A stretch of DNA of 5,476 bases, taken from NCBI GenBank assembly GCA_937902275.1, contig CALFNW010000005.1, forward strand, positions 1 through 5,476, written 5' to 3'. Under the pieces are notes generated by a model. The model was given only the letters and a program-made list of their open reading frames with translations. It did no database searches and was not told the DNA's origin. The DNA comes from UBA4717 sp002404395. Its GTDB lineage: Bacteria; Bacillota; Clostridia; Oscillospirales; CAG-272. A program made the position numbers and the translations under genes. Shown here one piece after another: positions 1-5,220 of the stretch; the first letter of the stretch is position 1, and each line of letters opens with the position of its first letter.

Positions 1-67
1 CTCCTTTCGTCACTCTTTTTTTATTCTCTGTAACACATCTATTGTAATCCTACACGCTTTTTATCAA
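1..67 (-). promoter_or_regulatory. Probable promoter and RBS of a gene lying left of the window
   Basis: Read on the minus strand, positions 8-1 give GAAAGGAG, a good Shine-Dalgarno sequence, so a start codon probably lies just outside the left edge. Upstream of it is a possible -10 TACAAT (41-46) with a TTGATA -35 (62-67). The spacer is only 15 bp, shorter than the optimum, so the promoter call is tentative. Nothing of the coding sequence is visible, so the gene cannot be named. It would be transcribed divergently from the tRNA operon. Confidence 0.4.
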
Positions 68-84
68 AATTTCGCGTGAAGGTA

Positions 85-113
85 TTGACAAAGATAAAAA
101 AATTCAGTATAAT
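85..113 (+). promoter_or_regulatory. Consensus sigma-A promoter of the tRNA operon
   Basis: TTGACA (85-90) and TATAAT (108-113) are separated by exactly 17 bp, a perfect match to the housekeeping promoter consensus. Transcription should start near 120, about a dozen bases before tRNA-Leu. A promoter this strong is expected for stable RNA. No leader hairpin or ribosome site lies between it and the tRNA, which fits an RNA operon. Confidence 0.9.
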
Positions 114-131
114 AAATAGGCTGTGTTTTAT

Positions 132-216
132 GCGGGAGTGGCGGAACTGGCAGACGCGCACGTTTGAGGGGCGTGTGGTGTACACCGTACGGGTTCAAGT
201 CCCGTTTCCCGCACCA
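132..216 (+). tRNA. tRNA-Leu, anticodon GAG, with encoded CCA
   Basis: The acceptor stem GCGGGAG (132-138) pairs with TTCCCGC (206-212), with one G-T wobble. The discriminator A and an encoded CCA (214-216) follow. The anticodon stem is 159-163 / 171-175, and the 7-base loop TTGAGGG carries anticodon GAG at 166-168, which reads CUC and CUU leucine codons. A long variable arm (TGGTGTACACCGTA region) marks it as a class II tRNA, as leucine tRNAs are. The T-arm contains the standard GGTTCAAGTCC core. It is followed after 7 bases by tRNA-Ser and shares its promoter and terminator. Confidence 0.97.
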
Positions 217-223
217 CAGCTAT

Positions 224-316
224 GGAGAGATGGCTGAGCTGGTCTAAGGCGCACGATTGGAAATCGTGTGTTCGGCTAATACCCGACCGAGGGTTCGAAT
301 CCCTCTCTCTCCGCCA
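224..316 (+). tRNA. tRNA-Ser, anticodon GGA, with encoded CCA
   Basis: The acceptor stem GGAGAGA (224-230) pairs with TCTCTCC (306-312), followed by discriminator G and encoded CCA (314-316). The anticodon loop TTGGAAA, closed by stem CACGA/TCGTG, puts anticodon GGA at 259-261, reading UCC and UCU serine codons. The long variable arm (about 267-290) is the class II feature expected of serine tRNAs. The T-arm core GGTTCGAATCC is intact. The CCA end runs directly into the left arm of the terminator stem. A near copy of its 3' end occurs again at 449-470. Confidence 0.97.
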
Positions 317-355
317 AAAATAAAAACCATGCTTTTCTGCATGGTTTTTATTTTT
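316..355 (+). terminator. Intrinsic terminator of the tRNA operon
   Basis: A perfect 17-bp stem (316-332 with 339-355) has a 6-base TTTTCT loop. The core is CCATGC/GCATGG with A-rich and T-rich flanks, so the right arm also serves as the U-tract. Because the flanks are symmetric, it could terminate in both directions. The left arm begins at the last base of tRNA-Ser CCA. Confidence 0.9.
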
Positions 356-389
356 GCATTTGAAAGGATTCGAACAGAGACGGTGCAGA

Positions 390-412
390 AAAAACGTCCG
401 GCGGACGTTTTT
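390..412 (+). repeat. Perfect inverted repeat, terminator-like hairpin
   Basis: AAAAACGTCCG (390-400) is repeated in inverted form as CGGACGTTTTT (402-412). As RNA this gives a 10-bp stem with a 3-base GGC loop ending in five Us, which looks like a weak intrinsic terminator. It lies 35 bases beyond the main tRNA terminator and upstream of the tRNA-like tail, so it may act as a backup terminator or belong to a small repeat unit. Confidence 0.5.
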
Positions 413-448
413 GACCGCCTCCGACCAAACGGCGTCGAGCCGTGCGAC

Positions 449-470
449 CGAATCTCTCTCTCCGTCAAAA
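449..470 (+). repeat. Direct repeat of the tRNA-Ser 3' end (tRNA remnant)
   Basis: Positions 449-470 read CGAATC-TCTCTCTCCGTCAAAA and match 296-319 of the tRNA-Ser T-loop and acceptor end, apart from a 2-base gap and one C-to-T change in the CCA. The matching 5' part of a tRNA is not visible upstream, so this is a remnant or a tRNA-derived repeat, not a working gene. Duplicated tRNA 3' ends are the classic mark left by integrating elements. Here only about 130 bases lie between the copies, so any such element would be gone. Confidence 0.6.
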
Positions 471-510
471 GTCCCCTGTAATTTTAATAGAATTACGGAG
501 GACTTTTTTT
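471..510 (+). terminator. Second intrinsic terminator after the tRNA-Ser-like tail
   Basis: The stem 471-483 (GTCCCCTGTAATT) pairs with 491-503 (AATTACGGAGGAC), with one mismatch and one G-T pair. The 7-base loop is TTAATAG, followed by seven Ts (504-510). It closes a sequence that ends in a copy of a tRNA 3' end, as though a further tRNA gene once preceded it. The GGAGGA in the right arm looks like a ribosome site for an ATG at 511, which I regard as incidental. Confidence 0.75.
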
Positions 511-712
511 ATGCCCGAAAACCGCATAAAATTGAGGTTTTCGCGGATTCATACTATAAACTGTCCTCGCTGCGGAGCAATTCTGCGGCGTTTTTTTGTG
601 CGTTTTACGGTCGTTTCTGCGTTATGAACTGTTGAAATCGTTAAATTGTCGGAGAATTTGTTAAATCACAGGAGGCAGTCCGATAAGGCATTTGCAAAAT
701 CATCCCGCACGG

Positions 713-747
713 CAAGAGCGATATTTATATGTTATCTATCACTCTTG
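713..747. repeat. Inverted repeat upstream of the 7TM gene promoter
   Basis: CAAGAGCGATA (713-723) and TATCACTCTTG (737-747) are inverted copies with one mismatch, separated by 13 A+T-rich bases. The pair ends 22 bases before the -35 of the next promoter, a suitable place for a regulator-binding site. It has no U-tract, so it is not a terminator. It could also be a chance or relic structure. Confidence 0.4.
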
Positions 748-769
748 ATTGACGCTGCGAAAAAAGTTG

Positions 770-835
770 TTGAAGAAAGCGGACGCATATGCTATAATCT
801 ATTTTACAAAGAATAGCAGGCGCGCAGAAAAGGAG
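770..835 (+). promoter_or_regulatory. Extended -10 promoter and RBS of the 7TM sensor gene
   Basis: TATAAT (793-798) is preceded by TGC (extended -10) and, at 17 bp, by TTGAAG (770-775), a 4/6 match to the -35 consensus. Transcription would start near 805. AAGGAG at 830-835 lies 8 bases before the ATG at 844, which fixes the start codon. Confidence 0.75.
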
Positions 836-843
836 CGGACATC

Positions 844-1689
844 ATGACGGGCAAACAGAAAAAAGTTTACAGGGCGAGCGGTGCCGTCCTACTCACCGTG
901 GTTTTGGCATACTGCTTCCGATTTGTCGGTAAGGGCAGCTTCTACCCGACGCTGTTTTCCTATCTGCGCAGTTTTATCTATATCGGCCTGTTTGCCGCTT
1001 GGGGGCTTTCCGTCCGTCAGCGCATCGTGCAAAAGCAGGTCCGCAGATATATGACGGGTGCTTCGGTGCTGCTCATTTTTTGGATGGCATCACGCTCGGC
1101 TAAATATTTCGTGTTCTGGCAGCCGGACGCTATCCGCTACCTGTGGTATCTTTTCTATTTGCCGATGTTGTTCGTGCCTATGCTCGCACTGTTGATTGCA
1201 ATGTCATTAGGCAAACCCGACGAATATAAGCTGCCGAAATCCACACTGCTTTTGTGGATCGTATCCGGTGCATTGCTTCTGCTTGTGCTGACAAACGACC
1301 TGCACCAATTCGTGTTCACCTTCCCGAAAGACGCCGCCGTATGGACGGACATGGACAACGGCTATGCGGCAGGATACTTTATCGTTGTGGGCTGGCAGGT
1401 GCTTTGTGCCGTTGCCGCACTCATAATTATGTTTAACAAATGCCGGGTTCCAAGCGGGAAACGCCAGCTGCTGCCGGTCCTTCCTATGCTGCTTTCACTT
1501 GTTTACAGCGCACTTTACTATGCGGGCGTCGATTGGCTTCGCTTTTTGTTCGGCGATATTGCGGCGGTCCAAAGCGTGATGTATATTCTGACTGAGGTTC
1601 AACGGTTGCGTGCGGAAAATGCTTACCTAAAAAACTTGCAAGCCTTGGTTTGGGAAAACGAGCGACACCAGCTGAAAAAGCACAGGTGA
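844..1689 (+). CDS. 7TM sensor domain of a truncated histidine kinase, fused to an IS3 OrfA tail
   Basis: The 281-residue protein has about seven hydrophobic segments (roughly residues 12-29, 37-57, 69-85, 97-122, 133-150, 174-197, 207-228). Its patterns, such as LTNDLHQFVF near 149-158 and FGDIAAVQSVMYIL near 236-249, resemble the N-terminal 7TM region of Clostridial sensor histidine kinases. In that family the membrane domain is followed by signalling and ATPase domains; these are missing. From about residue 251 the sequence changes to VQRLRAENAYLKNLQALV, the leucine-zipper-like C-terminus of IS3-family OrfA proteins, and stops at 1689. The product would therefore be a membrane sensor with a short charged coiled-coil tail and no catalytic output. 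A good RBS and an extended -10 promoter suggest it can still be expressed. The 7TM assignment is from remembered family resemblance; the OrfA tail is clearer. It may simply be a pseudogene. Confidence 0.7.
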   Translation: MTGKQKKVYRASGAVLLTVVLAYCFRFVGKGSFYPTLFSYLRSFIYIGLFAAWGLSVRQRIVQKQVRRYMTGASVLLIFWMASRSAKYFVFWQPDAIRYLWYLFYLPMLFVPMLALLIAMSLGKPDEYKLPKSTLLLWIVSGALLLLVLTNDLHQFVFTFPKDAAVWTDMDNGYAAGYFIVVGWQVLCAVAALIIMFNKCRVPSGKRQLLPVLPMLLSLVYSALYYAGVDWLRFLFGDIAAVQSVMYILTEVQRLRAENAYLKNLQALVWENERHQLKKHR

Positions 1690-2077
1690 TCCAACTGCTG
1701 AGGCAAGAATTTCCACTGACGATCCTGTTGGATATCGCTCAACTGCCCCGTGCTACATTCTACTATCATCTGAAACGGATGAAGCGGGTGGACAAGTACG
1801 AGTCAGCAAAACAGGAAATCACAGTAATTTACCATGAAAACAAGGGAAGATATGGCTATCGCCGGATTACAGAGGTGCTGCACAGCCGAGGTTTCACCAT
1901 GAATCACAAGACCGGCCAACGGCTTATGAAGGAACTGTGGCTGATCTGCCGTGTCAGAATGAAGAATACCGTTCGTACAAGGGCGAAGTAGGAAAAATTG
2001 CGCCGAATCTGCTGAATCGAGATTTCCATGCGGACAGACCGAATCAGAAATGGGTCACGGATGTGACGGAGTTCAGT
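1597..2077 (+). mobile_element. Relic of an IS3-family (IS150-like) insertion sequence, both ends missing
   Basis: The relic starts inside orfA (1597-1689), runs through the overlapping orfB and ends just after the first catalytic aspartate. Neither the terminal inverted repeats nor the second half of the transposase is visible, so it cannot move on its own. OrfA and orfB overlap with orfB in the -1 frame, and a GAAAAAG run (1674-1680) sits in the overlap where IS3 elements shift frame. No target-site duplication can be found because both ends are deleted. The left break fuses it to the 7TM gene. Confidence 0.75.
1650..2077 (+). pseudogene. IS3-family transposase OrfB, frameshifted and truncated
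   Basis: The first part (TTG at 1650, or entered from orfA by -1 frameshifting) contains the typical OrfB N-terminus: a helix-turn-helix-like segment with LPRATFYYHLKRM, then YHENKGRYGYRRI and NHKTGQRLMKELWLICRVRMK. At about 1965 the frame is lost. One missing base in the AAG-AAT-ACC stretch turns the expected RMK-KYRSYKG into RMKNTVRTRAK and a stop at 1991. The neighbouring frame then continues with YRSYKGEVGKIAPNLLNRDF and the integrase-core motif NQKWVTDVTEF, whose aspartate (codon at 2060-2062) is the first acidic residue of the DDE triad. Family resemblance ends near 2077; the second aspartate and the glutamate are absent. A full OrfB is about 270-300 residues, so roughly half is missing. 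Confidence 0.85.
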
Positions 2078-2133
2078 AACTGTATCCGCATAAACGGCTT
2101 TTGTCAAAATTACGGTGGGCTTTTAAATAATTA

Positions 2134-2168
2134 TGCTATACTGAGTTTGATAAATGGAAATTTATCAA
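2134..2168 (+). promoter_or_regulatory. Extended -10 promoter with overlapping palindromic operator
   Basis: TGC-TATACT (2134-2142) is an extended -10 element without a good -35 at the usual spacing. Immediately downstream, TTGATAAAT (2147-2155) and ATTTATCAA (2160-2168) form a perfect 9-bp inverted repeat around GGAA. The repeat covers the likely transcription start, a usual position for repression by a dimeric regulator of the TetR, MarR or HxlR type. The regulator is not encoded in the window. The only gene it could control here stops after ten codons. Confidence 0.55.
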
Positions 2169-2189
2169 TATCACTGATGGAGGATCACT

Positions 2190-2222
2190 ATGAAAATTGG
2201 CATTGTTCGTGCCGGTGATTAA
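2190..2222 (+). pseudogene. Ten-codon remnant of a Rossmann-type gene
   Basis: ATG at 2190 has a good GGAGG (2179-2183) at 6 bases and an upstream promoter and operator. It encodes only MKIGIVRAGD before a TAA. The residues resemble the first beta strand and glycine turn of NAD(P)-binding proteins, for example the F420-dependent NADP reductase-like and related oxidoreductases that start MKIGI-GAG. The intact control region suggests the 5' end of a real gene whose body was deleted right after codon 10. The alternative is a ten-residue leader peptide, but no downstream gene on this strand supports that. The family guess rests on very few residues. Confidence 0.4.
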
Positions 2223-2269
2223 GAACTCGCGCCTTTTTTATCTGTCATGGAAAGTGATATAATAAACGA

Positions 2270-2297
2270 AAAAGCCTGAGCATTTGCTCAGGCTTTT
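2270..2297. terminator. Bidirectional intrinsic terminator
   Basis: A perfect 12-bp stem (AAAAGCCTGAGC at 2270-2281 with GCTCAGGCTTTT at 2286-2297) encloses an ATTT loop. T-rich tracts occur on both strands: four Ts at the + end and five in the minus direction. It lies between converging units, 26 bases past the stop of the minus-strand antiporter gene and 48 bases past the plus-strand ten-codon remnant, and can serve both. Confidence 0.9.
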
Positions 2298-2322
2298 CTT
2301 ACGGGTTGCAGGTTTAATATTT

Positions 2323-3416
2323 TCACCTTTTCGCTTTTGTCAGAAGCGGCTTGAAAGCGGCATCAATACCGAACGCCCCGAGAGGTGCGGTGATAATAAT
2401 TGCAAGCACTGCCACAGACAGAATTATGTTTCCGCAAGGCAGTCCCATTGCAAGCGGCACAGAACCGATTGCCGCCTGTACAGTTGCTTTCGGGAGATAG
2501 GCAATGATACAGAAAAGCCGTTCCTTAAGTGTAAGCGACGTTCCCGCAAGGGAAATAGAATAACTTCGGCTGCGATCCACAACTTTCCGAATTTTTCTGA
2601 AAGCCGTTTAGTTACAAAGTCTGTGCATCTGATCTTCAAAAAAAACGCCATGCTGACAACGGCAAGAAGTCCCGACACAGCAACATAGTTTTTCAGCCAT
2701 ATTTCAATTGACATCAACAAGAAAGCTGCTCCGAGTATAACAATGACTTTCATACTGTTGCGAATAATGTGTTTGTGAGCATACGCCGTTTCAAAGAAAA
2801 GAGACAAAACAAAGCCGAACACTGCGCCGATCGTTACGCCAAGCAGAATGGATATAGGAATGTTTGCAAAATCAAGCAGATTTGCCTTCCCGCCTTGCGC
2901 CATGCTGATAAATGTCGAAAACAGCACAATTACAAAAATATCATCGCAGGACGCCCCTGCCATTATGAGCTGCGGAATACTTTTATCGGTTCCATATTTT
3001 TCATCCATTAGCCGCAACATTCTCGGAACAACAACTGCCGGAGAAACCGCACTAAGTACAGCACCTATAACGCCGGCTTCAATGCGTGAAATTCCTAAAA
3101 GCAAATGAGCAAATAAAACATAGCCGAGAATTTCAAAACTTGCAGGTACAAATGCCATCAGCACCGCCGGCCGTCCTACTTTCTTTAGGTCGGAGAGATT
3201 TAGTGATAATCCCGCTTTTATCCAAATAATGATAAGTGCCGTTTGCCTGAGTTCCGATGATATTCCGAGTATCGACGGGTCAAGCAAATCAAGAACGTAC
3301 GGTCCCAGAGTAATACCGGTGAAAAGCATCCCGACGATTCTCGGCAGACGTATTTTTTCGCAGATTGCCGCAAGCGACAGTCCGGCAAGAAAGATAAACG
3401 CTAAAGATGTCAGCAT
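2323..3416 (-). pseudogene. Cation:proton antiporter (CPA family), broken by an internal deletion
   Basis: The gene encodes a multi-pass inner-membrane exchanger of the monovalent cation/proton antiporter family, which trades Na+ or K+ for protons. Visible motifs are an N-terminal hydrophobic helix (MLTSLAFIFLAGLSLAAI), the RLPRIVGMLFTGITLGP segment, the SAVSPAVVVPRM motif near residues 117-128, and GASCDD near 149-154 with the paired aspartates typical of cation sites. The frame is lost after VILF (2553-2561). The rest of the protein, GTSLTLKERLFC-IAYLPKATVQAAIGSVPL to LLTKAKR, continues in another frame to the stop at 2323. From family memory, about 35-40 residues (one or two helices) are missing at the junction, so this is an out-of-frame deletion and not a simple one-base slip. 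I place the start at ATG 3416, with AAAGGA 7 bases upstream, in preference to the TTG at 3440. A sequencing or assembly error is an alternative. Confidence 0.8.
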
Positions 3417-3593
3417 AATAGTTTCCTTTCTCAATTCCAAATTTGAATATTTGACGGAGCGGAATCACAAAACAAAAAAGCTGATGACTCCTACCTGAGT
3501 AGAAGTCATCAGCTTTGTAAGCAGTTTAAGCGCAGTGCTTCGGAAGTACTTCATTCCCGCGATTATTGTATCACTGTTCGCTTGAAAAGTCAA
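3417..3593 (-). promoter_or_regulatory. Antiporter promoter and attenuator leader (possible riboswitch)
   Basis: TTGACT (3593-3588) and TACAAT (3570-3565) with a 17-bp spacer form a strong promoter. Transcription from about 3558 gives a leader of about 140 nt before the ATG. Its 5' part can fold small hairpins (GGAA/TTCC around 3556-3541 and AAGC/GCTT around 3540-3528), then comes the strong terminator at 3513-3474. I do not recognise a named riboswitch class. A 14-codon frame (ATG at 3509, stop at 3465) crosses the whole terminator stem but has no visible ribosome site. Confidence 0.65.
3474..3513 (-). terminator. Leader terminator upstream of the antiporter gene
   Basis: On the minus strand a 15-bp stem (3513-3499 with 3494-3480, one G-U pair) has a TCAG loop and is followed by six Ts (3479-3474). 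The plus-strand reading has a mismatch and only three Ts, so the structure is built for minus-strand transcription. It sits between the gene's own promoter and its RBS. It can therefore only act as a conditional terminator (attenuator), unless transcripts simply read through it. Confidence 0.85.
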
Positions 3594-3706
3594 TATCGGA
3601 ATTTCAAATAAATATTGCGACGCAGATCAGCAATAAGGACTAAGCTAAAACTGCACAGTAAGAGCCGAAAATTTCAGACCGGACGGAATTATCTTGACTC
3701 GGTCTC
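3594..3706. other. Intergenic region downstream of the acetyltransferase
   Basis: It contains the upstream flank of the antiporter promoter and the 3' flank of the acetyltransferase gene. A weak hairpin (3700-3705 with 3676-3681, 18-base loop) followed on the minus strand by GAAATTTT could be that gene's terminator, but the stem is only 6 bp. Nothing else is recognisable. Confidence 0.35.
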
Positions 3707-4312
3707 TTACAGATTACCCCAATTTATTTTTCTGTTTTTAAAATAGTATTCTTTATCATGCTCGTTGATCTCGCGCAGGATCCTACACGGATTTCCGACC
3801 GCGACAACGTCGGACGGCAGATTCTTTGTCACTACGCTTCCGGCGCCGACCACAACATTATCACCGATCGTAATACCCGGAAGTATGATCGCGCCGGCAC
3901 CTATCCAACAGTTTTTTCCTATATGAACGGGCGCATTATACTGATATGCTTTCTCGCGCAACTCCGGTAGGATCGGATGACCGGCGACCGCAACTGTAAC
4001 ATTCGGACCGAACATCGTATAATCGCCAACATAAATATGAGTGTCGTCCACGCAGGTCAGATTGAAGTTTGCATAGACGTTTTTACCGAAATGACAGTGC
4101 TTTCCGCCCCAATTTGCATGAAAAGGCGGTTCAATATAACAGCCCTCGCCGATTTCCGCAAACATTTCTTTCATCAAAGCCTGACGTTTTTCAAATTCGG
4201 TCGGGCGGGTCCGATTGAACTCATAAAGACGGTCAAGACATTCTGTTTGCAATTTTATGATCTCATCATCTCCGGGAAGATACAATTCACCGGTATGCAT
4301 TTTTTCTTTCAT
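3707..4312 (-). CDS. Maltose/galactoside-type O-acetyltransferase (hexapeptide family)
   Basis: The 201-residue protein is full length for the LacA/Maa family of acetyl-CoA-dependent sugar O-acetyltransferases, which are cytoplasmic trimers with a left-handed beta helix. The N-terminal helical cap is present (MHTGELYLPGDDEI, residues 5-18, to about 50). Hexapeptide repeats run from about residue 55 to 178, with IGKNCWIGAGAIILPGITIG (131-150), DNVVVGAGSVVTK and the GNPCRILREI end. AGHP at 110-113 holds the conserved catalytic histidine (His112, equivalent to His115 of E. coli LacA). The acceptor could be maltose, glucose, a galactoside or another sugar; the sequence does not decide. ATG 4312 lacks a close Shine-Dalgarno (GAAAGG is 17 bases or more away), and ATG 4300 is possible. 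It has its own promoter and is not in an operon with its neighbours. Confidence 0.9.
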   Translation of the reverse strand: MKEKMHTGELYLPGDDEIIKLQTECLDRLYEFNRTRPTEFEKRQALMKEMFAEIGEGCYIEPPFHANWGGKHCHFGKNVYANFNLTCVDDTHIYVGDYTMFGPNVTVAVAGHPILPELREKAYQYNAPVHIGKNCWIGAGAIILPGITIGDNVVVGAGSVVTKNLPSDVVAVGNPCRILREINEHDKEYYFKNRKINWGNL

Positions 4313-4382
4313 CGTACTTATTTTATTATCCTTTCAAAGTTCATGACTGCTGCGCTTTGTGCAGATTTTGTTTTCAAATGCA

Positions 4383-4411
4383 ATTATATCATATAATTTC
4401 CGATATGTCTA
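4383..4411 (-). promoter_or_regulatory. Promoter of the acetyltransferase gene
   Basis: On the minus strand TAGACA (4411-4406) and TATAAT (4388-4383) are 17 bp apart, matching 5/6 and 6/6 of the consensus. Transcription would start near 4376, giving a leader of about 64 nt. That leader has no strong hairpin and a poorly placed ribosome site, so translation may be modest. Confidence 0.75.
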
Positions 4412-4470
4412 TCAATTTATCAAACACGTCTGTCAAACGACCGATATATACATGAGGTGACATCAACCCG

Positions 4471-4496
4471 AAAAGTTCGCACTCAAGCTGCGTAAC
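4471..4496 (-). terminator. Likely terminator of pnuC
   Basis: On the minus strand GTTACGCA (4496-4489) pairs with TGCGAAC (4481-4475), with one bulged base and a 7-base loop, then four Ts (4474-4471). It begins only two bases after the pnuC stop codon. The U-tract is short, so efficiency is uncertain, but the position is right. Confidence 0.6.
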
Positions 4497-4498
4497 GT

Positions 4499-5206
4499 TT
4501 ATTTTCCCGCAGTATCGTTTTTTTGGCGTGCTTCCATTTTGCGCCAGCTTACAAAACCGTATATGTCATTTACAAGAAATGCGGCAAAGCAGACTACGAC
4601 CGAAACATAGCGTACGTCCGCAAGGCTTGCCAAAACCCATAATACGATCAGAACCACGTCGTTTGCCGCATATCCCGCCGCAAAGAACGGACTGCGCCTG
4701 AAAGTAAGGTAAACAGCGACAAAACTCGTCGTGACCGAGAGCGTACTCGGCAGAATATTTGCGGTGTTGAAAGCGTTCAGAACAAAATAAAAGATAACGG
4801 TCACCGCAAGCGTCAGCAGCCACATGAACACGATCTCTTTCTTACGCAGGCTGTTGACTTTCACTTCCGCCTTATTGCCGTTGTACGGATTTCTAAGCCA
4901 TGAGATAAGCGCAAATACCGCCATAGGCATTGTCATTCCGAGATAAGTCAGCATTTCTCCGTAATAGGAAAAGGTATATGAAATGATCCCGTAGAGCAGA
5001 CTGAAAATTATCATCAGGAATTGTCCGAAGGGATTCCCTTTCGCATTGAAAATGAGGGATGTAACGCCGACAAACGAAGCTGCCAGAGTAAGATAATTTT
5101 CACGATCGAATACGCAAAACGATACGGCAATAAGAATTACGGATGAACACCACAAAAAAAGCTCGCCTTTAGAAAAATAACCGACCAATTTTTTGATATT
5201 ATTCAC
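4499..5206 (-). CDS. pnuC: PnuC-type nicotinamide riboside transporter
   Basis: A 235-residue integral membrane protein of the PnuC family, which lets nicotinamide riboside cross the membrane by facilitated diffusion for NAD salvage. Hydrophobic segments cover most of the length (about 17-33, 39-54, 63-82, 86-103, 125-144, 155-170, 177-194, 199-217). Family marks are NAKGNPFGQ (54-62), YGEMLTYLGMTMPM (82-95), a second conserved ANDVVLI segment (181-187) and the C-terminal NDIYGFVSWRKMEARQ (213-228). Length matches the family. I start at GTG 5206, 9 bases after GGAGG (5220-5216); the upstream TTG at 5215 directly abuts the GGAGG and cannot be the start. The gene has its own consensus promoter, a long leader with a terminator, and a terminator after the stop, so it is a single-gene unit. 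Related vitamin transporters (PnuT, PnuX) are possible, but no ligand test is visible. Confidence 0.9.
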   Translation of the reverse strand: MNNIKKLVGYFSKGELFLWCSSVILIAVSFCVFDRENYLTLAASFVGVTSLIFNAKGNPFGQFLMIIFSLLYGIISYTFSYYGEMLTYLGMTMPMAVFALISWLRNPYNGNKAEVKVNSLRKKEIVFMWLLTLAVTVIFYFVLNAFNTANILPSTLSVTTSFVAVYLTFRRSPFFAAGYAANDVVLIVLWVLASLADVRYVSVVVCFAAFLVNDIYGFVSWRKMEARQKNDTAGK

Positions 5207-5220
5207 AAAAACCAACCTCC

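Larger units (their letters stand above)
359..843. other. Long intergenic stretch without a convincing gene
   Basis: From left to right it holds an inverted T-arm-like sequence (365-375), a hairpin (390-412), a small hairpin ACGGC/GCCGT (429-443), a tRNA-Ser-like 3' tail (449-470), a second terminator (471-510), an inverted repeat (713-747) and the promoter and RBS of the 7TM gene (770-835). Short open frames through 257-635 are explained by tRNA sequence and show no family resemblance. A 38-codon frame at 511-627 has an apparent RBS, but the RBS lies inside the terminator stem. Positions 630-710 show nothing recognisable. Confidence 0.6.

Noticed and set aside
244..481. Open frames on both strands across tRNA-Ser and its terminator
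   Set aside because: They translate tRNA and terminator sequence; frames of the GIRTL type are a usual artefact of tRNA T-arms.
1650..1991. Frame 1650-1991 as an independent complete protein
   Set aside because: Its last residues are frameshift artefact; the transposase continues in the neighbouring frame up to the DDE aspartate.
2235..2263. TATAAT with an upstream TGA (2258-2263) as a plus-strand promoter
   Set aside because: It has no -35 and would start transcription directly into the bidirectional terminator with no gene behind it.
2284..2688. Plus-strand frame opposite the antiporter, and other long frames at 2769-3498 and 3977-4396
   Set aside because: They lie antisense to well-recognised protein families, have no ribosome sites and show no family resemblance.
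4415..4436. TTTGATAAAT on the minus strand near the acetyltransferase promoter, resembling the operator at 2147-2168
   Set aside because: Only one arm matches and it lacks the inverted partner, so in A+T-rich sequence this is likely chance.
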